Below are positions 7,705 to 12,863 of a stretch of DNA of 12,863 nucleotides, in pieces; the stretch's first letter is position 1; every line of letters starts with the position of its first letter. Made by a program: the position numbers and the translations under genes. Origin of the DNA: Deltaproteobacteria bacterium (GTDB taxonomy: Bacteria > Desulfobacterota > Desulfobacteria > Desulfobacterales > Desulfatirhabdiaceae); the NCBI GenBank assembly GCA_021778975.1, contig JAJYBO010000059.1, positions 1 to 12,863 of the forward strand, written 5' to 3'. Under the pieces are notes generated by a model, which saw only the letters and a program-made list of their open reading frames with translations, was not told the DNA's origin and searched no databases.

Positions 7705-8241
7705 ATGAATACAGTGACGCTGACATCGCGGGGAACGCTTCTGGTGGAGGACGGTGCGCCGGCGGATCGTCCCCTGATGTGTCTGAGCGCGCGGGTGCGC
7801 CTGGCGGAGGATTGCACCCTTCGCAGCTATTTCCGGATGATCGAAACGTATCCATTGTTGTCGGAGCTGAGTCCGTTTTTTGAGGCGGCGATGGAACAAT
7901 ATCGCCAAAGTCCTTCCAGTGGTTGCACGGAAGCGTCTCTGCGCCAGTTGCTTCTGACAAAAACCGTTGAGATGATAGGCTTTCCCGGCAAGCCGCGTAT
8001 TGAAATCTATCATTCTCTTTATAGTGTTCAGGGAAAAGAACTCCTGGAAGTCAAGGAGTTTCCGCTGGAGACGATCCTGGACATGCCGCTGAAGCTGGGC
8101 AAACTCAAGCATATCGTTTTTGGCGACAAAGTGGATGTGTTCGAGTTCGATACGGTGTTCACCCTGTTTGAAGTCATTGACGCCATTGTCTGGGAACTCA
8201 GTTTTCATGGAACATTTTTGGCTTGCGAAATGCGGAGGTGA
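7705..8241 (+). CDS. Hypothetical protein in the hmc operon
   Basis: I do not recognise this 178-aa protein. It has no signal peptide and no membrane segment. Its four cysteines (26, 37, 74, 174) are scattered and form no cluster motif. The composition suggests a soluble alpha/beta protein, with a strongly hydrophobic, acidic C-terminal region (about residues 135-170, FEFDTVFTLFEVIDAIVWEL). The ATG at 7705 has no clear Shine-Dalgarno and there is no alternative start upstream in this frame. It lies 31 bases after hmcF, and its last codons (ATGCGGAGGTGA) contain the ribosome binding site of the downstream stress protein, so it is part of the operon. A role in assembly or control of the complex is possible from context only. 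Confidence 0.75.
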   Translation: MNTVTLTSRGTLLVEDGAPADRPLMCLSARVRLAEDCTLRSYFRMIETYPLLSELSPFFEAAMEQYRQSPSSGCTEASLRQLLLTKTVEMIGFPGKPRIEIYHSLYSVQGKELLEVKEFPLETILDMPLKLGKLKHIVFGDKVDVFEFDTVFTLFEVIDAIVWELSFHGTFLACEMRR

Positions 8242-8243
8242 CA

Positions 8244-9164
8244 ATGTTTGACAAAATTCTGTTTGCGACCACCGGTACGCCGATCTGTGATAACGCCGCG
8301 CATGTGGCGTTCGATATCGCCAAGAAATACAACTCCAAAATCTACACATTTCATGTGCTGGGCCTGCCGTCCAGAGGCTTCAGTCAGTATGTGGTGGACG
8401 CCAGAACCGGCAAGGAGGAATGTTACGATCAGGATTATGTGTCATGGGTGAAGGAAGAACTCCGGAATACTTACGATAAATATCTGACGGAGTGCAAAGA
8501 TTATGAGATTGAATCGGTGGCCGGTATTCCCCATACCGAAATCTTGCGGATGGCGCGGCAGAAAAATGCGGATCTGATTGTCATGGGGGCGCATTCGCGG
8601 CAGGAAGAAACTGGCGCCACCCGGTATCGGGGAGCGGTGGGCGCCAACATGCAGAAAGTGGCCAGAGGCGCCCGGTGCCCGGTGCTGATCGTCAGCAGGC
8701 CCTGCACCACCTGCCTGTGGTATTTTTCCAATATCGTGTTCGGCGCGGATTTCAGCAAGGCGTCTTTTTCAGCCTTTCTGTTCGCCTACAAGCTGGCCAA
8801 AGAAATTGGGAGCAAACTCTACATTTTTCATTCTCTAGATTTGAGTCATGTCCATGCCGGAAAGATTATTTCTCAAGAAGACATCGAAGTGAGGATTCAG
8901 GAAGCCCGCCAAAAGATCGAAAAACTCTATCTGCCCCTTATGGCGGATTACGACAATTATGAAATCGGTATCTGGGAAGGTATCCCCTATGTGGAGATAC
9001 TGAAATTCTCCAGGGCCAAAAACGCCGATCTGATTGTCATGGCGCATCACACAAAAGAAGTGGATGAGGAGCAGGCCATTCTCGGAAGCACCGTCGAACA
9101 GGTGGTGCTGCGAGCGTCCTGCCCGGTCGCCAGCGTCAATCATCCGGACAAGGTATCGGGCTGA
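8244..9164 (+). CDS. Tandem-domain universal stress protein (UspA family)
   Basis: This 306-aa cytoplasmic protein is made of two Usp domains (about residues 1-152 and 161-300). Each has the N-terminal strand (KILFATTG and NIVFGADFS), the NADLIVM strand and a C-terminal CPV strand. The nucleotide-binding motif is partial: domain 2 keeps LGST (279-282) but has Ala-His-His where the first Gly is usual, while domain 1 has Gly115 and GAVGAN. ATP binding is therefore uncertain. Usp proteins act in stress response or as small-molecule sensors. The start at 8244 is set by GGAGG 6 bases upstream, lying in the end of the preceding gene two bases away. An upstream in-frame ATG at 8223 has no comparable RBS. 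Confidence 0.88.
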   Translation: MFDKILFATTGTPICDNAAHVAFDIAKKYNSKIYTFHVLGLPSRGFSQYVVDARTGKEECYDQDYVSWVKEELRNTYDKYLTECKDYEIESVAGIPHTEILRMARQKNADLIVMGAHSRQEETGATRYRGAVGANMQKVARGARCPVLIVSRPCTTCLWYFSNIVFGADFSKASFSAFLFAYKLAKEIGSKLYIFHSLDLSHVHAGKIISQEDIEVRIQEARQKIEKLYLPLMADYDNYEIGIWEGIPYVEILKFSRAKNADLIVMAHHTKEVDEEQAILGSTVEQVVLRASCPVASVNHPDKVSG

Positions 9165-9168
9165 CGTC

Positions 9169-9570
9169 ATGAGTTCGAAGACGGTGCTGATCGTTGATGA
9201 CGAACTGGATATGCGGATTTTTCTCTCGACGCTGTTGGAAACCGCCGGATATCGGTCGGTCACCACGCGTGATGGCCATGACGGCGTGGCGAAGGCGCAG
9301 CAGAACATGCCGGATCTGATTGTGATGGACGTCATGATGCCGGGTGAAGGCGGCGTCCAGATGTACCGGAAACTGAAGACAGATCCGGAACTTGCCTCGA
9401 TTCCGGTGATTATGCTGTCGGCCGTTACGCGAGACTGTTTTTTTCATTATCTGAACATGCTGAACGCGGGCCTTCCCGTTCCCATTCCGCAGCCGTCCGC
9501 CTACCTTGAAAAACCGGTCGCTCCGGAACGGCTGCTGTCCGTTGTAAAGTCCATTCTACCTCCGCCCTGA
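9169..9570 (+). CDS. Stand-alone response regulator receiver (CheY-like, possibly Rrf1-like)
   Basis: This is a single receiver domain of 133 aa with no output domain. The acidic pair Asp10-Asp11, phospho-acceptor Asp54 (in LIVMDVMMP), Ser84 and Lys114 (in YLEKP) are all present, so it should be phosphorylated by a histidine kinase encoded elsewhere. Between Ser84 and Lys114 there is a longer, hydrophobic and proline-rich segment than in CheY. The start is four bases after the Usp gene, without a clear RBS, suggesting coupling. D. vulgaris has the receiver protein Rrf1 encoded just after hmcF, and rrf genes affect hmc expression there. The same role here is an inference from position, and no rrf2-type gene is seen. 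Confidence 0.88.
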   Translation: MSSKTVLIVDDELDMRIFLSTLLETAGYRSVTTRDGHDGVAKAQQNMPDLIVMDVMMPGEGGVQMYRKLKTDPELASIPVIMLSAVTRDCFFHYLNMLNAGLPVPIPQPSAYLEKPVAPERLLSVVKSILPPP

Positions 9571-9792
9571 AATTCCGGCATTACCGCTCAGGTCATCCGC
9601 TGATATTTTTCTGCAAAGCCACCGAAAAATGATGCCCTCGTAAAAAGTCGAATTTCGGTCGGCTTTGTAAAAAATTCGCAGGCAAGGCGCGCAAATTCTG
9701 AGGAGTGAAGCGTACTTATGGTGCGCCGCAACGACGAAGGATGCAGCGCAACGCAGCATCCGGACTTTTTACGAAGCCGTCAAAAATAATTC
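9571..9792. other. Spacer after the hmc operon
   Basis: There is no gene here. Apart from MITE copy 3 (9631-9781), I see only 60 bases after the receiver gene with no ordinary intrinsic terminator, and 11 AT-rich bases before the cobalamin-leader promoter. The hairpin in the repeat is the best candidate for ending the hmc transcript. Confidence 0.5.
9631..9781 (+). repeat. MITE-like repeat, copy 3 (full length, 151 bp)
   Basis: This is the complete copy. The 19-bp ends at 9631-9649 and 9763-9781 are inverted repeats matching at 16 of 19 positions, sharing TCGTAAAAAGTC exactly. It is flanked immediately by AAAAAT (9625-9630 and 9782-9787), a 6-bp direct repeat like that of copy 2, although A-rich. 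An internal hairpin near 9739-9761 (GGATGC-A-GCG loop CGC-A-GCATCC) is followed closely by GGACTTTTT, resembling a rho-independent terminator on the plus strand. A second hairpin lies near 9709-9727. It has no coding capacity. Confidence 0.8.
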
Positions 9793-9821
9793 TTGACTTT
9801 CCGTAATCGGTTTCGTAGGTA
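9793..9821 (+). promoter_or_regulatory. Promoter of the cobalamin-regulated operon
   Basis: TTGACT (9793-9798), a 17-base spacer and TAGGTA (9816-9821) lie just upstream of the cobalamin aptamer. The -35 is strong and the -10 weak. The same hexamer pattern, TTGACT-N17-TAGGAA, is seen before the second leader at 12629. The promoter begins 12 bases after MITE copy 3. Confidence 0.5.
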
Positions 9822-9825
9822 TTGT

Positions 9826-9990
9826 ACCCGTTCAGGCGCTCTTAACAGAGCCAAAAAGGGAACCCTGTGTAAATCGGGGACGGGCCCGCCGCTGTAATCG
9901 GGGACGAAAGCCGCAACAATGTCACTGGCCGAAAAAGCCGGGAAGACGCGACTGGTAGATTGATCCGAGAGTCAGAAGACCTGCCTGGGC
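9826..9990 (+). ncRNA. Cobalamin riboswitch aptamer
   Basis: Conserved cobalamin-aptamer blocks occur in the right order: AAAAAGGGAA (9853-9862), GTGTAAATC, CCCGCCGCTGTAA, GGGACGAA, GTCACTG, GGGAAG and the B12 box GAGTCAGAAGACCTGCC (9969-9985). The outer helix can be formed by CAGGC (9833-9837) and GCCTG (9983-9987). It would bind adenosyl- or another cobalamin and repress the downstream chelatase and binding-protein genes. An aptamer segment can pair with the terminator's left arm (see the terminator at 10066). Confidence 0.93.
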
Positions 9991-10065
9991 AAAAGGAATA
10001 TGGCGCAACGGCTGCGTGGACGGCGGTAGTTGGCTTTTGATGCAATCTGAGGATAAAAAAGGGAC

Positions 10066-10103
10066 ATCCCGGATCGATTTTTTTCGATCCGGGATTTTTT
10101 TTT
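10066..10103 (+). terminator. Intrinsic terminator / riboswitch expression platform
   Basis: A perfect 12-bp stem (ATCCCGGATCGA at 10066-10077 with TCGATCCGGGAT at 10084-10095) around a six-T loop is followed by eight T. It lies between the cobalamin aptamer and cbiK, so it is the likely off-switch. The aptamer segment TTGATCCGAGA (9960-9970) can pair with the left arm (10067-10077) at 10 of 11 positions, counting one G-U. It could serve as antiterminator when cobalamin is absent. Confidence 0.88.
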
Positions 10104-10164
10104 GCCCGGAACCCACTACCAGTGAGGGAGTGGGACGACAAATTTCACTATTCAGGAGAAAAAA

Positions 10165-11154
10165 ATGAAAGCATTGACCATCAGGAAATCGGGAATTTTC
10201 ATCACACTGGCCATATTGACCGTTCTGTTTTCACGGAGTGTTTTTGCGATGGATGCCTTGCCGGACAAGAAGGCCATCGTCCTGGCGGACTTCGGCACGA
10301 CCTATCCTTCCGCCCTGATATCCATTACCAATATCCAGAAGGTCGTCCAGAAAGCTTTTCCCGATACAACCGTGCGCATCGCATTCACATCCAACATCAT
10401 CCGAAACATCTGGCACCAGCGGCGGCAGGATCTTAAATTTCTTGAGGAGTATAAGGACATCCCGAAAGATATTCTCTATGTGAAAGGCCCCCTGGCCACC
10501 ATTGCGGACCTTCAGGATGAGGGGTACAGAACCATCATCGTTCAGCCGCTGCATGTATATGCCGGCGAAGAATACGCCGACCTTTGTTCGTATATCAATG
10601 GGCTGAATGCCATAACCACCATCAAGAAAAAATACATGCCGTTTGTCAAACTGGTGGTCGGCCGGCCGGGGTTGGGCGCATACGGACATATCCATGATTA
10701 CCACAAGGATATGGAAGCGGCGGCAAAAGCCCTTGCGCCGGATGTGGCCCTTGCCGATCAGAAGGGGGCGGCCCTTGTGTACATGGGACACGGCAATGAA
10801 TTTTACAGCACGGGCATTTATGCGGAATTCGAGCAGGTAATGCAGAAGATGTACCCGAAAAGCCGCGTATTCATCGGTACGGTAGAGGGCTTTCCTTCTC
10901 TGGAGGATGCGGTTTCAAAGGTAATGCATCTGAAAATCAAGGAAGTCTTGCTGAAGCCCTTGATGATTGTTGCGGGTGACCACGCCAACAATGACATGGC
11001 GGGAGACGAAGATAACTCCTGGAAAAACACTTTCAAACGGGCCGGTGTCCGGGTCGAATGCGATATCCATGGCCTCGGCGAGAACGCTGCATGGGCGGAT
11101 ATCTATGTAAACCATATCAGGGATGCGGCCAGGGACAACGGTATCCAGTTATAA
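10165..11154 (+). CDS. cbiK: Periplasmic sirohydrochlorin cobaltochelatase (CbiK family)
   Basis: A class II chelatase of the CbiK family inserts Co(2+) (or Fe(2+)) into sirohydrochlorin. The 329-aa product begins with an export signal (about residues 1-28, hydrophobic core followed by SVFA), which marks the periplasmic type known as CbiK-P in D. vulgaris. The catalytic metal ligands are visible: His209 (YMGHGNEF), Glu241 (GTVEGFP) and His273 (VAGDHANNDMAG). AGGAG lies 6 to 7 bases before the ATG. It is under the cobalamin riboswitch and is followed by a solute-binding protein, so it may act in tetrapyrrole or metal uptake rather than cytoplasmic biosynthesis. That last point is inference. 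Confidence 0.92.
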   Translation: MKALTIRKSGIFITLAILTVLFSRSVFAMDALPDKKAIVLADFGTTYPSALISITNIQKVVQKAFPDTTVRIAFTSNIIRNIWHQRRQDLKFLEEYKDIPKDILYVKGPLATIADLQDEGYRTIIVQPLHVYAGEEYADLCSYINGLNAITTIKKKYMPFVKLVVGRPGLGAYGHIHDYHKDMEAAAKALAPDVALADQKGAALVYMGHGNEFYSTGIYAEFEQVMQKMYPKSRVFIGTVEGFPSLEDAVSKVMHLKIKEVLLKPLMIVAGDHANNDMAGDEDNSWKNTFKRAGVRVECDIHGLGENAAWADIYVNHIRDAARDNGIQL

Positions 11155-11175
11155 TTGTTCAAAAAGGGAGAAATG

Positions 11176-12588
11176 ATGCATAAATTCTGTCAAGTATTAC
11201 TCTTCGCCATACTGGCTGTTGTCGTTTTTGGGGGGGCAGTCAGGGCCGAAAACAATGTGGTCACCGATCAGTCGGGCATCCGGATCGTCGTGGAAAAGCC
11301 TTTCAAAAGGATCATATCCCTTTATCCCGCACATACGGAAAATCTCTTCTCTCTGGGTCTGGACAAGGAAATCATCGGGGTTTCCGCGGACGAGGCATTT
11401 CCGCCCAAAACCCTGACAAAGCCTGTGTTCAGCTATCATGACGATGCGGAAAAATTCATTGCCGGCCGGCCGGATCTGGTGCTGGTGCGCCCCATGATCT
11501 CCCGTGGGTATCCCGATTTTGTCAAAGCATTGCAACAGGCCGGTATTACGGTGGTTTCACTTCAGCCGAGGACCATAAAAGATGTGTATGCGTACTGGAG
11601 AGACCTGGGAATCCTGACCGGGCGCCAGGCCCAGGCAGAGGCCATGATCGAAAAATTCGAGACCGAATTGGGCCGCATCCGGGCCATTGTCCACACCATT
11701 CCGGAAGCCAGGCGGAAAAAGGTCTATTTCGAAGCCATTCACAGCAGAATGCGGACATTTTCGCCTGCTTCCATCGCCATATTCGCGCTTCAATCCGCCG
11801 GCGGCATCAACGTGGCGGAAGATGCCCAGATGCGAAACGACACCAATATCGCCGATTACGGGAAGGAGCACATTCTTTCCCGGGCGGATGACATTGATGC
11901 TTACCTGGCCCAGAAAGGCTATATGAACCATGTGACCGTCCAGCAGATCCGCGAAGAGGCAGGCTTTCAGGTCATCAAGGCCGTTCGGGAAGGGCAGATT
12001 TATATTGTGGACGAGAAGATTGTTTCAAGACCCACGCTGAGGCTGCTGGACGGTATCTATGAGATCGGCAGATTTCTGTATCCCGAAAAATTCAACGACG
12101 TCACGGATCTCAGGGCGGTTCCGGTACTCTCCAGGGCGCAATTCGCGCAGATGTTCTGCAAGATGACCGGCATACCGTTAAAAACCCCCGATTACCGACA
12201 GGACATCCAGCAAAGGTCCGCATCAATGCACCGGTATGGTGACTTTGCCGATGTTGATTACGCCGGCGAAGCCTATAAATTTATTGAAACCGCCGTTTAC
12301 AGGGGGATTTTCCCGGACATTCACAAAACCGAATTTTTTCCTGATCGGCCTGTCACAAGAAGCACCCTGGCATACGCGCTTTTTGTCTTTTTTGATCTTC
12401 CTCAGATAAAAAAATCTGTTTCCATCAAGGATGTGACGGATGCGCATCCGTTTTCCGAACAGATCCGCACCGCTGTAGGGCTGGGCCTTATGAACCTGGC
12501 GCAGGACGGTCTTTTCAGGCCGGATGGAACCGTTTCCGGCGAAGAGGCGTTTCAGGCCATTTTAAAAGCCCGAAAAGCGGCTGCGTAA
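11176..12588 (+). CDS. BtuF-like periplasmic binding protein with C-terminal SLH-like domains
   Basis: This is the substrate-binding component of an ABC transporter for corrinoid, haem or metal chelate. The product is 470 aa: a signal peptide (1-24, ending AVRA), then a periplasmic-binding-protein domain of the BtuF/FhuD class (about 40-305) with the usual RIISLYPAHTENLFSLGL opening and the GRPDLVLV strand. From about 355 there are two SLH-like repeats. The first reads FADVDYAGEAYKFIETAV, GIFPD, then FFPDRPVTRSTLAYAL; the second (about 416-463) contains GLFRPDGTVSGEEA. The tail is unusual for BtuF, which is normally 270-350 aa. I chose the ATG at 11176 because GGGAG lies 5 bases upstream. The ATG at 11173 and TTG at 11155 are in frame but worse placed. 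It follows cbiK by 21 bases. Confidence 0.85.
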   Translation: MHKFCQVLLFAILAVVVFGGAVRAENNVVTDQSGIRIVVEKPFKRIISLYPAHTENLFSLGLDKEIIGVSADEAFPPKTLTKPVFSYHDDAEKFIAGRPDLVLVRPMISRGYPDFVKALQQAGITVVSLQPRTIKDVYAYWRDLGILTGRQAQAEAMIEKFETELGRIRAIVHTIPEARRKKVYFEAIHSRMRTFSPASIAIFALQSAGGINVAEDAQMRNDTNIADYGKEHILSRADDIDAYLAQKGYMNHVTVQQIREEAGFQVIKAVREGQIYIVDEKIVSRPTLRLLDGIYEIGRFLYPEKFNDVTDLRAVPVLSRAQFAQMFCKMTGIPLKTPDYRQDIQQRSASMHRYGDFADVDYAGEAYKFIETAVYRGIFPDIHKTEFFPDRPVTRSTLAYALFVFFDLPQIKKSVSIKDVTDAHPFSEQIRTAVGLGLMNLAQDGLFRPDGTVSGEEAFQAILKARKAAA

Positions 12589-12628
12589 CCTGACTTCCAT
12601 TTTTTTACGAGAGCAACAAAGTTAGCTG

Positions 12629-12657
12629 TTGACTTGTTAAGAACCATTGTGTAGGAA
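12629..12657 (+). promoter_or_regulatory. Promoter of the downstream gene
   Basis: TTGACT (12629-12634), a 17-base spacer and TAGGAA (12652-12657) repeat the layout of the promoter at 9793. It lies 40 bases after the binding-protein gene and starts a leader of about 150 bases. No terminator separates the binding-protein gene from this promoter, so readthrough into the leader is also possible. Confidence 0.4.
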
Positions 12658-12704
12658 CGCTATCAAAAATTCGGGTATGAAACCCGTGTTGTCGCGTTTG
12701 TCAC

Positions 12705-12725
12705 AAATGCGTTTCGCATTTTTTT
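12705..12725 (+). terminator. Terminator-like hairpin 1 in the leader
   Basis: AAATGCG (12705-12711), a TTT loop and CGCATTT (12715-12721) are followed by four more T. The stem is seven base pairs, three of them A-T, so it is a weak to moderate intrinsic terminator. It may end readthrough from the binding-protein gene or act inside the leader. Confidence 0.5.
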
Positions 12726-12744
12726 GTCATTAGCACTGGTTATG

Positions 12745-12791
12745 AAAGCCAGGGGCGCCCCTTTTTTCAGAGCGCCTCTGGCTTTTTTTTT
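12745..12791 (+). terminator. Strong intrinsic terminator in the leader before the next gene
   Basis: AAAGCCAGGGGCGC (12745-12758) pairs with GCGCCTCTGGCTTT (12772-12785) over 14 positions with one G-U pair. The loop is 13 bases, and the T run continues to 12791. It ends only 18 bases before the next start codon, so it most likely attenuates that gene rather than terminating the previous operon. Confidence 0.75.
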
Positions 12792-12809
12792 AAAAAAAAG
12801 GAGGCTTGA

Positions 12810-12863
12810 ATGCTATTGAGATGCAGTTGTATGGACAGAATATCCACTTTCGTAATACTGGCT
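12810..12863 (+). CDS. Start of a gene cut by the window end (possible exported protein)
   Basis: AAGGAGG (12798-12804) is followed 5 bases later by ATG and 18 open codons to the window end. The start reads MLLRCSCMDRISTFVILA and turns hydrophobic, as at the beginning of a signal peptide. An in-frame ATG at 12831 is a less well placed alternative. After a chelatase and a BtuF-like protein, a transporter or outer-membrane receptor component would fit, but the fragment is too short to tell. Confidence 0.55.
   Translation, partial: MLLRCSCMDRISTFVILA

Larger units (their letters stand above)
12664..12809 (+). promoter_or_regulatory. Structured 5' leader, possible attenuator or unidentified riboswitch
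   Basis: The leader contains a small hairpin CGGGT/ACCCG (12672-12686), a terminator-like hairpin AAATGCG/CGCATTT followed by T (12705-12725), and a second larger terminator hairpin (12745-12791). CTGGTT (12736-12741) can pair with AGCCAG (12747-12752), which is part of the second terminator's left arm, giving a possible antiterminator. I do not recognise a known riboswitch class. It lacks the B12 box. Confidence 0.4.

Noticed and set aside
10000..10029. Nine-codon leader peptide (MAQRLRGRR) between the cobalamin aptamer and terminator
   Set aside because: The GGA is only two bases from the ATG, the peptide has no regulatory codon run related to cobalamin, and the riboswitch already explains control.
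12664..12809. Second cobalamin riboswitch before the last gene
   Set aside because: The B12 box and the GGGACGAA and GGGAA blocks are absent, so the leader is not of the cobalamin class.
1..12863. CRISPR array, tRNA or rRNA genes
   Set aside because: No regularly spaced direct repeats, tRNA cloverleaf or rRNA segments were recognised. The only repeat family is the dispersed MITE-like element.

Overview
The window most likely comes from a sulfate-reducing deltaproteobacterium (Desulfobacterota), probably of the Desulfobacterales. That placement is an inference. It rests on a complete Hmc-type transmembrane redox complex with a 16-haem cytochrome, a periplasmic-type cobaltochelatase (CbiK with a signal peptide) under a cobalamin riboswitch, and a dispersed repeat ending in TTCGTAAAAAGTC. 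No rRNA or other phylogenetic marker is present.

Layout. 1-98: right part of a MITE-like repeat (copy 1). 97-933, minus strand: a ten-TM EamA/DMT permease whose stop codon overlaps the repeat end. 934-1329: divergent intergenic region with an operator-like inverted repeat, an AT-rich stretch with a TATAAT, and MITE copy 2 (1148-1273) flanked by 6-bp direct repeats. 1330-7673: six tightly packed genes hmcA to hmcF: 16-haem cytochrome, Tat-exported four-cluster ferredoxin, NrfD-like membrane protein, one-TM small subunit, cytochrome b/NarI-like protein, and a cytoplasmic CCG-domain iron-sulfur protein. 7705-9570: a 178-aa protein of unknown function, a tandem-domain universal stress protein and a stand-alone CheY-like receiver, all with operon-like spacing. 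9631-9781: MITE copy 3, which separates this operon from the next promoter. 9793-10103: promoter, cobalamin aptamer and intrinsic terminator. 10165-12588: periplasmic CbiK and a BtuF-like solute-binding protein with a C-terminal SLH-like tail. 12629-12809: a second promoter and a structured leader with two terminator-like hairpins. 12810-12863: the first 18 codons of the next gene.

How the parts work together. HmcA would take electrons from periplasmic hydrogenase, formate dehydrogenase or tetrahaem cytochrome c3. HmcB/C/D/E would carry them to or through the membrane, and HmcF would be the cytoplasmic iron-sulfur end. The receiver-domain gene at the operon's end recalls rrf1 downstream of hmcF in Desulfovibrio vulgaris. 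The second operon looks like a cobalamin-repressed corrinoid or metal-tetrapyrrole acquisition system.

Most worth a second look: the MITE family with matching 6-bp target duplications; an aptamer segment that could act as antiterminator in the cobalamin riboswitch; the unidentified structured leader at 12664-12809; the BtuF-SLH fusion beside a periplasmic chelatase; and the unknown/Usp/receiver module attached to hmc.
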